Source: Hevea brasiliensis (Eukaryota > Streptophyta > Magnoliopsida > Malpighiales > Euphorbiaceae). Taken from it: a DNA stretch of 64,000 nucleotides. The notes under the pieces were generated by a model that saw only the letters and a list, made by a program, of their open reading frames with translations, had not been told where the DNA came from and did not search any database. Every line of letters begins with the position of its first letter. Positions within the stretch are counted from its first letter, which is position 1. The position numbers and the translations under genes are program-made. The stretch is taken from NCBI RefSeq assembly GCF_030052815.1, contig NC_079505.1:18317421-18381420 (forward strand), read 5' to 3'. Positions 36,008-48,494 of the stretch are shown in pieces.

Positions 36008-37354
36008 CTAAACCTGTAAATCGTGAATTTCTGTGACATTTCTGGGTGGCCTCCAATTAAGGACAGCTTCAATCTTACTTGGATCTACCTTAATGCCCTC
36101 TTCTGATACTACATGCCCCAAGAAAGATATTTTCTTCAGCCAAAATTCACACTTCGACAATTTGGCATATAGTTGTTTCTTTCTCAAAGTCTGCAGTATA
36201 ATCCACAGATGTCTATCATGCTCTTCTGCATCCCTCGAATAGACCAATATATCATCTATGAATACCACAACAAACTGGTCGAGGTATGGTCTGAAGATAG
36301 TGTTCATCAGATCCATAAAAGCAGCCGGAGCATTAGTTAACCCGAATGGCATAACCAAAAACTCATAATGGCCATAGCGGGTTCTGAAGGCAGTTTTAGA
36401 AATACTCTGCTCTTGTACTTTCAACTGATAATAACCTGATCTCAGGTCAATTTTGGAGAACATACCGCACCTCAACTGATCAAACAAATCATCAATGCGA
36501 GGTAATGGATATCTATTCTTTATTGTCACCTTATTCAACTGCCGATAATCAATACACAAACGAAGAGTGCCATCTTTCTTCTTTACAAACAACACTGGCG
36601 CTCCCCAAGGTGACACACTAGGGCGGATAAAGCCCTTGTCAAGCAGTTCTTGCAACTGCACTTTCAACTCTTTCAATTCTGTAGGTGCCATTCTGTATGG
36701 TGTTATGGAGATTGGGTCCACACCAGGCATAACATCAATTTCAAACTGCACTTCTCTTTCTGGAGGTAATCCTGGCAATTCTTCAGGAAATACATCCGGA
36801 AAGTCACATACAGTAGGAATGTCCTCCAATGCTGGACTCCCCACTTGGGTGTCTATCACATGTGCCAAGTACGCCTCACACCCTTTTCTAATCATTTTTC
36901 TGGCCAGTGCAGCTGAAATGATGTTTGAAGGCAATAACTGCCTCTCCCCATGTATTACTACATCACCATACTGAGGGAGACCAAAAGTGACTGTCTTCAG
37001 TCTACAGTCAATCATGGCGTGATGCCTGGCTAACCAATCCATGCCCAAGATAATGTCATAATCTCTGAAGGGCATTTCAATTAAATCAGACAGAAAAGTG
37101 TGTCCTTGGATCACCAAAGGACAATCTCTATATAGCCTATTTACTCGGACCTCCTGGCCTAATGGACTAGTTACTAGCACATCATAGTCCATTGGTACAC
37201 ACTGAATAGCAGTAGGACACATCACACTAGCACTAACATACGAATGTGTGGAGCCAGGATCAAATAACACATACACATCTTGGTCAAGGATGGAGAAAAT
37301 ACCAGCTACAACATCTGATGTTTCAGCCTCTTCCCTCTGACGCATAGTATACAC
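36008..37354 (-). pseudogene. A2 protease and reverse transcriptase
   Basis: The 448-codon stretch is the longest intact pol segment in the window. Protease has [12 protein letters not shown] and [17 protein letters not shown] has [47 protein letters not shown] and [12 protein letters not shown]. It ends abnormally at about 36008, where the text after NVTEI departs from the SFLGLA-YY block seen in A1, so a small rearrangement and a frameshift lie there. It shares the gag frame, so the parent was probably one gag-pol ORF. Confidence 0.92.
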
Positions 37355-37666
37355 TCTGACTGGTGCGCCACTAGGTACTGGCTGGTTAACAGTGCTCTGA
37401 CTTCCAGGGGTGTTACCAGGACCCCTACCTCTGCCTCTTCCTCTAGCAATCGATCGTGACCCTGCAGGTGCAGAGATTTGAGTTGATTCTTCAGGTGTGG
37501 CAAAAGATCCAGACCGGCGCGGACTAGTGCAATCCTTAGCGAAATGTCCGCTTCCTCCACAATTAAAGCATGCACCAGTAGCCTTGAAACAAACCCCACC
37601 ATGAGTTCTACCACACGTTTCACACTGCCGGACCGATAGAGCCCCTCGGGGTGCTCACTGGTCTCA
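37355..37666 (-). pseudogene. A2 gag zinc knuckle and linker
   Basis: The frame of gag continues past a stop at 37664-37666 and a second TGA a few codons later. It then reads the CCHC knuckle [14 protein letters not shown] (about 37525-37570) and a Gly/Arg/Ser-rich linker to the protease. Both stops are TGA in gag frame. The natural state was probably CGA. Confidence 0.75.
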
Positions 37667-38581
37667 CGACTGCAGTGGTGGTCTTTGGCCAGAAAATCTG
37701 CCTCTGCCTCTACGGGAGCTAGATCCCCCAAACTGTTTCCTCTTCCCAAAACCACTTCCAGATGCTTGTTCAGTAGTCTTTTCAAGTTTCTCTTTCTCTT
37801 GTGAACCCTTCTTCACTGCCCCTTCGGATTCTATCCTTTCTAATTCCAAGGCTTGTGAGATCAATTCAGCAAAATTCTGATGTCTGAAACCCACAACTTG
37901 CATTCTCAGACTCTGCCTTAGCCCAAACTCAAACCTCTTGCATCTGTCTCTGGGGGTGGAGACTAAGCTTCCAGCATAGTGGCTTAGCCTCGAAAAATCT
38001 CTCTCATATTTTGCTACAGTTCGGTTCCCTTGTTTCAAACTCAAAAATTCTTGCAACTTCATATCCACATATGCATCGGGAACCCATTTCTGTCGGAACT
38101 CCCTCAAAAAGTCTATCCATGTCAGCACAGGTGGCTCAACCAGGCTGTGGGGGATGGTCTTCCACCATTCAAACGCATCCCCTTGCAACAAGGAAACAGA
38201 ATACTCAAACTTCAATTCCTCTGTACACTGTAGCTTCCTGAAAACTCGTTCCATTCTTTCCAACCACTGTTCTGCCTCCAGTGGATCCACAGTGCCTTTA
38301 AACTCAGTGGCCCCAAATTTCATCAATTTTTCATACTGCCGAGCTGAGGGCTGTGGTTGGGCTACAGGTATTGGCATCTGAGCTTGGGGTGGCACATTAC
38401 CCGCCATTTGTTGGAAGAAGGCAGCCATCTGCTGCATAAATTGAGCAGGAAACTGCAGTGCTGGAGTAGGAGCTGGAGTGGCTGACCCACTCACATTCTG
38501 GAGTGCTGGGGCTTCCCCTTGAACCTTAGCCTCAACAGATTGTTCTTCGGAATGATCTCCTCCTTCCATTTCGTTTTTCAC
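37664..38581 (-). CDS. A2 gag capsid region
   Basis: The 305-codon stretch starts at an ATG (38579-38581), with a second ATG four codons on that matches the A1 start (MEGGDHS). A Pro/Gln-rich N-terminal part is followed by the retrotransposon gag domain: EFKGTVDPLEAEQWLERMERVF, ELKFEYSVSLLQGDAFEWW, and FLSLKQGNRTVAKYERDFSRLSHYAGSLV. It ends at a premature TGA just before the zinc knuckle, so the product would be a capsid without its nucleic-acid-binding tail. Gag is the structural shell of the virus-like particle. Confidence 0.85.
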   Translation of the reverse strand: MKNEMEGGDHSEEQSVEAKVQGEAPALQNVSGSATPAPTPALQFPAQFMQQMAAFFQQMAGNVPPQAQMPIPVAQPQPSARQYEKLMKFGATEFKGTVDPLEAEQWLERMERVFRKLQCTEELKFEYSVSLLQGDAFEWWKTIPHSLVEPPVLTWIDFLREFRQKWVPDAYVDMKLQEFLSLKQGNRTVAKYERDFSRLSHYAGSLVSTPRDRCKRFEFGLRQSLRMQVVGFRHQNFAELISQALELERIESEGAVKKGSQEKEKLEKTTEQASGSGFGKRKQFGGSSSRRGRGRFSGQRPPLQS

Positions 38582-38738
38582 AATTTTCTACTTCCTGAGA
38601 TCAAACACAAGGAGGTTGGCCTCCATTAGTGCATATTCATGATGTAAATATGTCATATGTATCAATTAAAGACACTTGAGCAGTTGTACTTATCAAAGAA
38701 ATATTCACATACATAGTCAAAATTTATTGCAAAACCAT

Positions 38739-38750
38739 GCTCTGATACCA
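38739..38750 (-). other. A2 primer binding site (iMet)
   Basis: On the minus strand this reads TGGTATCAGAGC, complementary to the end of initiator tRNA-Met. It lies eight bases from the 5' LTR edge, as in A1. Confidence 0.85.
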
Positions 38751-38758
38751 CTAAAACA

Positions 38759-41700
38759 TGTCACACCTTACCCCTCCGTAAGGCATAACATGATCCCATA
38801 GAATACTTAATGAACTACCGAACTTCACCTACCGATAACTCATTAAGTACCCTACAAGGGATTTTAAAACAATTTTTTTACATTTTTGAAGTGGTGAGCA
38901 TTTTAGTGAAAATTAAAAATCATTTATTCAAAGCTTAAGGACTAGTAAAAATTTTTGTCCATTTAAATTTTGCCGCAAATTTTATAAAAATTTTGACAGA
39001 GTTCCCTCTGTATTTTGAGAAACCAGTTCTTTAAAGACCTGTAAAAAGCACTTCCAAAATATTTCACAACTCCCAATCTCCAATAAAACTCAAATCAACC
39101 CAATTCAAATCACTTCAAGGCAATTTCCACAATTTAATCAAATTTGGTCATCACAAAATTTTTAATACTTCATTAACAAGGCATAAAGCAGAAAATTCAT
39201 ATTTACAAATATTAAATTTACAGAAGCAAACCCAAAATAATATTATTACAATTTATTTACAACTGCTCAATTTACATTGATACTTATGACATTACAGTAT
39301 TTACATCAAAATAATTATAAGGGTATAAAACAATACCCGTACAAAAGGGATCAAGAAGTTCTTGTCAATCCCGCAGCTCACTCTGCTGCTTTCTCCTTGC
39401 TCTTATCTGCGACAGTAAATTAAACTATCGCTGAGTATAAACATACTCAGTGGTGCACAATAAAAATTTAAAATGCGATACATAAATCATTTATTGATGA
39501 AACATAATTTGAATACTTCACAATCACATTTCACAAATATCAAAGCTCATAACAACTCATTTTGTCAAATAATATATTAAACACAGTTTAGTCAAACAAT
39601 TTCATAAACACAGTGTTGCCAAAATCATACACAGCTTAAGCCATGACACAAAATTTCCGATCAATGCCGTGTTGTACACCACGACAAAGCAATCTACAAC
39701 CCCATTAATCGAAATCAATGAGGGAGGTGGCTAGCTAGCTAATGAGTACTCATCCGATCTACAACCTCAACTGGCAAGCCAGAAAGGGAGGAAAATAAAC
39801 GATCTCAACCCCATAAATGGAGGAGGAAATGTGGTACAGTCATGCTAAGTGTGAATCCAAAATCAATTTAAAATAATTATTTTCAATAATTTATGAGAGA
39901 TCCCAAACAATTTTCAAAGTCATTTTTGTATCCACAAAGTGGCAACACAATTCATAAATAACACAGCGATTTCATAAAGTATAGCAACTCAAATTTTCAA
40001 TTGGAAAACAATTACATAAATTTATTGTGCACAAACCTGACTAGAGTCGCCTCTAGGCCTTGACTCAGTCTCTCCGAGCTTCCAAGTCTTTTTCAGCTGA
40101 AACACACAATTTCATAGTGTTTCAGTACCATAACTTAACATAAGTCCAAAAATAAATTTAACTTCACTTTAACTAGCTCTATTGCGTTAAATTCGACGTT
40201 CTCAAAGTTTTTGTGTTTCGGGTTACTATTCACTATACTATTCAAGTCAAATTGTTGACTTTTTAAGGATTAATAGGTATGGGAACTCCAACTTCACCCA
40301 CATACCACATTTTGGTCACCAAACTTGTTGGTTTTGGTCATTTTTTTAAAGCGTAGGTCATTTTGGCAAAATTGCAAATTTTCGGTTTTGGTGCTCCAAA
40401 GTTGCACTGTTCCATTGGTTGATCTACTGTTGGAATTTGACAAAACTTCCTTCATAGAAAATGTTCCTTATTGTCTTAAGTGTATTCTCATTTTTGGATC
40501 ACCTCAATCGGAGTTTTGTAGCTCAAGTTATGGTCAAAATAATTTACTATTCACGTGCACTGTTCATACTGGTATCTTGGGTTCTGGCAGATTTTGATCC
40601 AACTTTGGTCATAATTTGATGAAGTTAAGTTCATAATTTGGTCTAACTTTCTTCATATGAAATGTTCTACTATGTCTTAGGTTTCCTTCGGTTTAAGAAT
40701 TGCCTAAATCCGAGTTTCCTAAAGAGAGTTATAGCCATCCAAACATTACTGCTCACATAAAAATCTGCAGAGTTACAGGTTTGGTAACTCAACTTTGCTC
40801 AATAATTTGAATGGGTTAATGGAATAATTCGGGGTGATGTTCTTCATAAAAGTTTTAGATCTATATCTCCTCTAACCCCTGGCCAAATTTCAGGTCAATT
40901 TGACCTGTCTAACTCGAGTTATGACCAAATGAACAGTTTCATTTGGTCAGTTTGGTGCAGTGGCAGCCTGCTCTCATTTCACTTTGGTCAATTGTTTCAC
41001 CAAGTTTTAGTCAGTTTTTGGCCATGGTTCCTTAATGAAAATTGTGCTATTTTATGTCTATTTTCATCCCCAATTGGTGGCATATCAATTGGACTTGTAA
41101 AATTTGAGTTTTGGTCCTTCAAAGTGGGTTTGGTCATGCTGCCAGCAGCATGACCATTGGACCTACGAATTTGGTTTTCATTCCAACAATTCCCACACAA
41201 CTTATTTGGTCATAATTGACCATTATTTCATTTCACAATAGGTTAAACATTCCATTTATGCAAATCTCACTAACTCTTGCATTTAACCATTTCAATGCCT
41301 TTAACTATCATCACTTAACTCATTAAGGTTCATATTCCTATCCAAGCCAATCAAGCCATGCAAATTACACTCTTCACAATGCTGGCCGAAATTTCCTCTC
41401 TTCCTAAACATGCAATATTTTTCAATTTCTCCATATAATCTCATTCATTTCTACCCTAAATCCATCATATATACTAAAAGAGAAGTTGGATTAGCTTACC
41501 TTAAGTGAGCAGAATTTGTCTATCCAATTCTTCAACTTTGCTTTATTTATTTGCTCCCAATCTTCTTATCAAAGTTCAAATACAAGTTTTAGTTATGGGA
41601 TGTAAAGATTTCATGGAAAGATTTAGGGTTTAAGGGAAGATTTAGATGGCTTCAATGGAGGTTTTAATCATGGTGAGGGAGAGGGAAATGGGAGGCGGCA

Positions 41701-42388
41701 ACCAAAGGAAGGAAGAAGACTTTTTTTTTTGTTTTTTTTTTCTTTTATTTTCTTTCATCTTTATCACTTAAAGAAGACCAAAAATCTAATTTAATAAATA
41801 ATTTAATAAATTTGTTTGTGACATCATTAATGATGTCATCAACTTTGACTTTTCTATCTTTTCCTTTTCTTTTTTTTTTCTATTAGTTCTTTAATTTAAT
41901 TCTCTATTCTGAAATTTTCTTTTCTCCGATTTTATTGGACAGTTAGGTTAGGGGTCAGCTCTCGGGGTCAATTGACCAAATTGCCACTCGCCGGCTCATC
42001 CCGGTTTGCAAATAATCCAATATTTCTTCCGGCTTCCTGACCTAATTATTTGACTGGCTTAACAGTTCCTTTTCATGATTTTATCTTTTCCACTGTGTTT
42101 ATAAGGGTCCTAAGGACCGCAGCGTCACTTTTTACGGTTCGAAATTTGAGTTTAAAATGACTTCGCAGTCGTTCCCGAGGAGGTCACTCATCGCTGTGAC
42201 TCTCGGCTCGTTTAACCTCTTATGTTCTGTTTTTCTTATTTATAGTTAACTAATTAAACATTACTAATTATTTGTGTTTATGGCTTCTCAAATTGTCTTA
42301 AGTGTGGCCCTAGTCCCATTAATTGTCCGGACCGACACCGGTCACCGGAACAGTGAAATATACCAGGCTATGCAACGGGGGTGTTACA
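38759..42388 (-). repeat. A2 5' LTR (3.63 kb)
   Basis: It starts tgtcacacc and ends gggggtgttaca. It is nearly identical to 30207-33888 apart from the single copy of the 34-bp unit, about 15 extra bases near 39090, a loss of about 42 bp near 41258 and a longer T run near 41720. Confidence 0.92.
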
Positions 42389-42393
42389 TTAAT

Positions 42394-42459
42394 TATCCAG
42401 ACCGACACCGATCACCGGAACAGTGAAATATACCAGGCTATACAAATAGGGGTGTTATA
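42394..42459 (-). repeat. A1 5' LTR, piece 3
   Basis: The last 66 bases of the A1 LTR continue after A2 and its duplication, matching 3266-3334 of the partner LTR. It ends tgttata, a C to T change in the terminal dinucleotide. Confidence 0.85.
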
Positions 42460-44223
42460 GTAGTTCTATGTGTTATGAACATTTTGGCTTTGGAATCACT
42501 GCATTTGCAGTTTTGTAGACTGAGTTATGGCATTTTTGCCACAACTGGTCGGATGGCCTAAAGTCCAGAATTTCCAGGTCAGGTTTGGTTCTGGCAGGTT
42601 TGATGGACTAATTTTGCTTACAATTTGATTGGGTTAGGGTCAGAATTATGGTTCCTAATCCACATGAAAAATGTTCTCCTATGTCTTAGGTTTCCATAGG
42701 TTCAAGAATCAGGTCATTTGGAGCTTCCTAGAGTAAGTTATTCCTAAATTACTATACACTATTCATTTTGTCATTTCTGCCCAGGTCCAGAACATCAATT
42801 CTGGCTTCAAGCCTAACGTAGGGCAATTTCTGCTCAGTTTCTGGGCAAAGTTTCTTCATAAAAATTGTGGCATTATGTCTTAAGTTTAATCTTCAATTGG
42901 TCTCACATCAATTGGAGCTGTCTAGCTCTACTTATAGCCATATGATCCCACTGGACTCAGGGGTCCAGAAATCCTGCACAAAGATCACACTTCCAATTTT
43001 CAATTCAATTCAACAACCAACTTCAAATCACAACCAACACACATCAATTCATCAATAATTGACCTCAACAACATCAATTTCTTACCATAGCACTAATTTC
43101 CCAATTTCTTCAAAGCCCTAACTTCACTTCTTCACAAATTCATGAAATCTAATGCAACTTCAATCAAAATTCACATATATACATCAAACAACATTTGTAT
43201 ACAAGTTTAATTTCATCAAAACCATTAAAGACCCTAGCCCTCTCAAGTGAACTGAAATTCCTCTTCCCTCTATATGCATGGTTTCTTTCATTTTATGTGC
43301 ATAATTCAACTCAAATCAAATTACTTGCAAGGATTAAACAACTAATTTAAGGGTTGATTGCACTTACCTCTCTTAGCAATTTCCAAGCTTTTTAATTCTT
43401 AAATTTCTCCTCTCTTTTTTGCTCCCAATCTCGTTACCAAGGTGAATAATCAAAATTTAATATTGGGACTTGGGGATTTTATGGTGAGAATAGGAAGAAA
43501 TTTGAGCTTGGGAAGAGTTGACAATGGTGGAAGGCTTTGGAAGAGACTGGTTCAGCCAAGACTTAAGGAATAAGAAGATGAAGACTTCATTTAATTATTT
43601 GGTCTTTTCTTTTTATACTTATCTTCATTTAGTATAATTAAATTTTTAATGAGATCATCATAATATCATGCTTATGTCATAATTTAATTATATTTTTCCT
43701 TTCTTTCTTTTCTCCTTTCCATTACACATTTCTTTTGAATTTTTATCAAAATTTTTCTTTATATTTTATCATAATAATTTCACTTAATTTAATTGACATT
43801 TTAGTCAAAAGTCAACTCTCCGAGTGAAATGATCAAAATGTCCTTCATTAAGTTCATCAAGCTATAATGGCATTTACCGATTGATATAAAATTTTCTTGC
43901 ATTTCCTTAACATTTTCATTATCATTAATCCTTCAATTTAGTCCCAAATAAATGTCCCATAGGGTTTCTCATAAGTGTGGGCTTCGCAAATGAACTTTTA
44001 GTTACTTCCCCGTAAGGTTACCCATCACCGGGACCTCCTGTTCATTTAACCGATTTGCACTTCACTTCTTTCATTTTCCTTTAACTTTACTTGATCTTTA
44101 TTAAATCAATTTATGACTCCTCACTCTAGTTTAAGTGTGGTTCCAGACATCCTGGCTGTCGGAACAGATGTTAGTTATCGAAACAGGAAAATATACGGAA
44201 CTAGCTAAAGTGAGGGCGTTACA
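42460..44223 (-). repeat. LTR B1, right part
   Basis: It is homologous in order to 45850-47597 (shared phrases ttttggcttt, caagttatggc-atttttgcc and actggtcggatg). It ends gggcgttaca. Read on the minus strand, its start is homologous to the starts of C1 and C2. The left part is missing from the window, which is expected if A1 is inserted in it. The next five bases, gtact, are its expected target duplication. Confidence 0.65.
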
Positions 44224-45062
44224 GTACTGCCTTTGACTTTTGAGCCTACTCCATGAGTGATCATTGATAGACAATGTATGTCTGATATGATTATTCTTCT
44301 GGCTTTTATGCCTGCCCATTGGCTTTATGCCCTACATGATTTACTGGCTTCATGCTTGCCCACTGGCTTTATGCCTAACAGATGTATACATGATAGGCAC
44401 ATGGGGTGTCTAACTAGTATACTCCCATGTATCCAATTTTTAACAGTCAATTATAGGTTGCTTGGGCAATAAAATGAGTTAATTTAACTGAATATCAAAA
44501 AAATAAATGGAAAAGACCAAAAAAACTATAAAACACTCATAAATCATGAAATGCATTCTTGTTATGGTATCATACATATGAAACATGTATTTCTATTTAT
44601 TTAGTTTATTTTTATTGTATTATTGCACCACTAAGCAATATGCTTAGCGCGTTGGTTTTCCACGCGTAGGTACTAGAGACGGAGCCCAGTAGTGATTAGA
44701 TCTATAGTAGGAGAGTGGTCACTTCAGCTTTTCATTTTGGTAGGGCCCATGGATATCAGATATATGTATTCATTTTGAGCATTGTAAATAGGACAGCTGG
44801 TACTAAATTTTGAGATTTGTATGAGTTATGCAACATATGTACTTGAACTCTATAAATGAAATGAGATGATTTGTACGTGAATAATTATGAAAAATTTATA
44901 TGAGTGGATGAAGGGCATGATGAAATGTGAATTGAAATGATTGAGTTTAAACTATAATGTCATTAAAGCTAATAATGAACAAGACAAAGTAAGATAAGAT
45001 GCTCCGGCACAGAATGTGACGTCCCTTGCTCGGCTACACTGTGGACCAGGTAAGGTGTTACA
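44224..45062 (+). repeat. LTR D, right part (C family, plus orientation)
   Basis: It begins gtactgcc, exactly where C1 has cagtactgcgaaagg just before its minisatellite. It then has loose ggctttatgcc units, a gcaccactaag block also in C1 and C2, and ends ggctacactgtggacc...gtgttaca. The precise alignment to C1 supports D having been split by B1 at that point. Confidence 0.65.
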
Positions 45063-47597
45063 TTTCTACATTCACAAATTCATTTCATAATTGAAAACTC
45101 TCAAATGCAATAAAACCCATTCATAATAACTCATTTATATCAATTACAAAATTTAAAACAAAGGAAAAAGGGTAGTTGTGCACAAACCTTCAATAAACTT
45201 CTTTCTTTATGTCCTATGCCTTCCCTTCCTTGAAAGTCTTTTTGTCCACTGAAATCACACAATTTCTAAGCTTTAATACTCATTCCAATTATCTCCAATA
45301 GTTGATCAAATAAACGCCTAAGGCATCCCTAAGTAGACATTGAAATTTCAATGTATTCTGGGTCCAGGGCAGTTCTGGACTCTGCCTTTGCAACCCCATT
45401 TTAACTTAGTTTTAGTCATAATTTGGTGAATTTTTCTTCATGATAATTTTTCCTCTGTGTCCTAGTTTTATTTTCCAATGTTAATCACTCAATTTGGAGT
45501 TCTGGATCTCAAGTTATAGCCAAATTACTAAACACTGTTCCAAGTGCCATACCTTGAAATTTTAGATTTTCCAGATTTATACCTTAAGTTTGCATTTTAT
45601 ATCCGAGCATCTTAAACTCATAATTTGGCCCTGGTCCCTAAAACAATATTTTAGGTCTTTGTCTTGAGTTTCCAAATCATTTTTAATCACTTCAATTAGA
45701 GTTTTGTAGAGGAAGTAATGGCCTGATAACCATTCGGAGGTCATAAGGCCAATTAGTTAAGGAGCAGGAATTCCAAATTCAGGATTCTTGATTTATCCCA
45801 ACAATTCCCCTATTTTGCCCTAAGAACTGGATTCTGGTCAAAACATGAAATTTTTAGTTCTATGTCTTATGAGAATTTTGGCTTTAGAATCATCTAATTT
45901 TCATTTTTGTAGCCCAAGTTATGGCAATTTTGCCAAAACTGGTCGGATGCCTAATCCTTCACATTTTCTAGGTTCAGGTTTAGTCCAAGGAAAATTTGGT
46001 GGACTAAATTTGTCTAGTAATTTGATCAACTTAGGGTTATAATTTAGCTCTATGGTCTTCATAAGAATTGTTCTCCTATGTCTAAGGTTTCCATTGGCTT
46101 AAAAATTACCTAATTTGGAGTTTTCTAGATTGAGTTATGCCTAATTTACTATATACTGTTTATTTGGTCATTTTTTTGTTAGGTCCAGAATTATAATCGG
46201 GATTCAAAGCTCATTTAGGGCAACTTATGGTCATTTTCTAGGCAAGGTGTCTTCATGAAAATTTTAGCCCTATGTCTTAGGTTACATCTGCAATTGGTCT
46301 CACACCAATTGGAGCTATGTAGCTCAACTTATACTAATGCTAGTAACTCAACACATTATAAATCCATCAATTCCTTTCATCAATTCAACATAAATTCTCA
46401 ACTAAAGTATGCCAAATGACCATTATTAGGCCTTATAAACCTCAATTGCATAACATACCACAAAACCCTAATTTTCCCATCTTACTAATTCATGCAATTT
46501 CATGCAATCTCACTTTTCCAATCATATATACAACACCACTTAAGCAAGAATTCATCATCAATTCAATCAAAACACATCAAACCCTAGTATCCCTCAAGCT
46601 GGCCAAAATTCATCCTTCCCCATACATGCATGATTTTCATGCTTCTTCATGAAATTTCCCCATATTCAAACTCAATTCCATGCCTACACAATTAATTAAG
46701 CTAGAGAGATTACTTACCTCTAGTTGAGCTTTTCAATCTTTAATTTCCTTTACTTGTTTCTTGAATTTCTCTCTTCCACTCTTACACCCAAGGTAAAATA
46801 TCAAGTTTTTGTTGGGGTGGCTATAAATTGTATGGAACAAAACTAGGGTTTTAGAAGATTAGTTTGGTCATTCATGGAGGAAAATGATAAGGAAGAGAGA
46901 GAGGGATGGGGCCAACCACTTTTGGAAGGAAGAAGACAATTTGTTTTCTTTTAATTTTTAGTCTTTTAATATGATAATTATCCCCAAAATTCATAATTTA
47001 AAAATTATAATTTTTAATTGTGTCATCAATGTGTCATGCTTATGTCATAAAACAATTTAAAATTAGAAATTTTCATTTCTTTTTCTTTTCTTTCCCTACA
47101 CTTACTCATTTTTAATTCTTTTTTTCAATATTTTAATCTCACACAATTTAATAGACATTTAGGTCAAAAGTTACCTCTAGGAGTGAATTGACCAAAATGC
47201 CCCTCATCTGATTATAGTCTATCTTTTTAATAATGCCCGATGAGTCTTTAAGTTCTAATTCACTTATTGGTACTTATTCTCTTTTTCATTTTATGATTTT
47301 CTCATTCCTAATAATTTCACAATTAACCCTCAATTAAGGATGTCATGGGGTCCCATATGAATTTAGGGTAGCAACTGAGTTCGCAACCGCTCCCCGGGTC
47401 GGTCAACCATCCTCGGCACTCTAGACTCACTTAACCTATTTATGCTTCATTTTTCTTATTCAACCTCATTTGATCTTTATCATTTTATGGCTCTTTTATG
47501 TGAATTATATATAGTCCTAGACATTCTAGCTGTCTGGACAGACACTAGTCACCAGAACAGTAGGATGTACGAAACTAATTAGTGCAAGGGTGTTACA
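45063..47597 (-). repeat. LTR B2, right part
   Basis: It opens in the middle of an A/B-type LTR (gtgcacaaacc near 45178 matches 31496 of A2) and ends gcaagggtgttaca. The left part is absent from the window, consistent with D having inserted in it. No gene is seen. Degenerate inner units are visible. Confidence 0.62.
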
Positions 47598-47951
47598 GAC
47601 TTTACTATATGGTATGCACGATTAAGGTTCAAAGGAATGGGATGAATTTTATTCATCACTGATTGAGTAGTCATGGCACATTATGCTAAGTGTTAACCAT
47701 AATTTATGAGAACCAAGAGTGGAAAGGGAATTTCACTATAGGTATGGAAAAAGTTCCAATGGTATTAAAGAGTTAATATCATAATCTCATTGCCAACTAG
47801 TCATGAACCTAGAAAGTCACATGCAATAGAACTAATGTGATCAAGAAAATATTAATTTGATTAATTAATTAAATGATCTAACTAATTAATTAAATTAATG
47901 AATTTAGTTTGCAATAAAATTGTAAAGTCCCTAGCATGACTTGAAACTAAA
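47598..47951. other. Unassigned flank between LTR B2 and the LINE
   Basis: AT-rich sequence with several attaattaatta runs. No ORF of note and no family that I recognise. It should continue in 50679 onward once the LINE is removed. Confidence 0.4.
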
Positions 47952-47967
47952 TACAAAGAATTGGGTA
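47952..47967. repeat. LINE target-site duplication, left copy
   Basis: tacaaagaattgggta, matching the right copy except for one g/a difference. Confidence 0.85.
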
Positions 47968-47993
47968 CAACTCAACTCAACTCAACTAAGCCT

Positions 47994-48494
47994 TTATCCC
48001 AAAAATTTGGGGTTGGCTATATGGATTCGCTTTTTCCACTCTGAACGATTTTGGGTTAAATCCTCAGAAATGTGTAATGCTTCTAAGTCATGTTGTACTA
48101 CTCTCCTCCAAGTCAATTTAGGTCTACCCCTTTTTTTCTTTCTATCCTCTAACCTAATGTGCTCTACTTGTCTAACTGGAGCCTCTGTATGTCTACGCTT
48201 CACATGACCAAACCACCTCAATCTCCCTTCTCTCAACTTATCTTCAATTGGCACCACTCCTACCTTTTCTCTAATATTTTCATTACGAACTTTATCTAGT
48301 CTAGTATGGCCACTCATCCACCTTAACATTCTCATCTCTGCAACTCTTATCTTAGACGCATATGACTCCTTCATTGCCCAACACTCACTACCATATAACA
48401 TAGTCAGTCGTATGGGTGTATGATAAAATTTTCCTTTAAACTTATTGAGAATCTTACGATCACATAAAACTCTCGTGGCGCATCTCCACTTCAA
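47994..48494 (-). pseudogene. LINE RT C-terminal region
   Basis: The stretch contains MLYGSECWAMKESYASKIRV and AEMRMLRWMSGHTRLDKVRN, then VPIEDKLREGRLRWFGHVKR and RGRPKLTWRRVV. This is the conserved tail of plant RTE RT proteins and ends at the natural stop before the actca repeats. It is in a different frame from the RT core, with the shift near 48490. Confidence 0.85.

Larger units (their letters stand above)
30207..42388 (-). mobile_element. A2: complete Tekay/Del-type chromovirus
   Basis: This 12.2-kb element has both LTRs and an exact duplication, ttaat, on each side (30202-30206 and 42389-42393). Its minus-strand order is 5' LTR (38759-42388), iMet primer site, gag, zinc knuckle, protease, RT, RNase H, integrase, chromodomain, purine tract, 3' LTR (30207-33888). 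It inserted into the 5' LTR of its relative A1. The other A1 LTR shows the unoccupied site. It is structurally whole but has a stop after gag and at least three pol frameshifts, so it is unlikely to be autonomous. Confidence 0.92.
1213..42459 (-). mobile_element. A1: Tekay/Del-type Ty3/gypsy chromovirus, host of several later insertions
   Basis: This minus-strand LTR retrotransposon reads, in its own direction, 5' LTR (22748-42459, interrupted), iMet primer site (22728-22739), gag (22557 down to about 7050, interrupted by the Tat element), protease, RT, RNase H, integrase, chromodomain, polypurine tract (3335-3350) and 3' LTR (1213-3334). The order RT-RH-INT-chromodomain defines a chromovirus. 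The LTRs of about 3.4 kb and the chromodomain sequence point to the Tekay/Del lineage. The right LTR ends in tgttata instead of tgttaca. The element's own target duplication cannot be checked because its left end is outside the window or hidden behind X. All coding parts are decayed. Confidence 0.85.

Noticed and set aside
30207..42388. A2 as a currently active autonomous element
   Set aside because: Structure and target duplication are intact, but gag ends in a premature stop and pol has shifts near 36000, 35040 and 34700.
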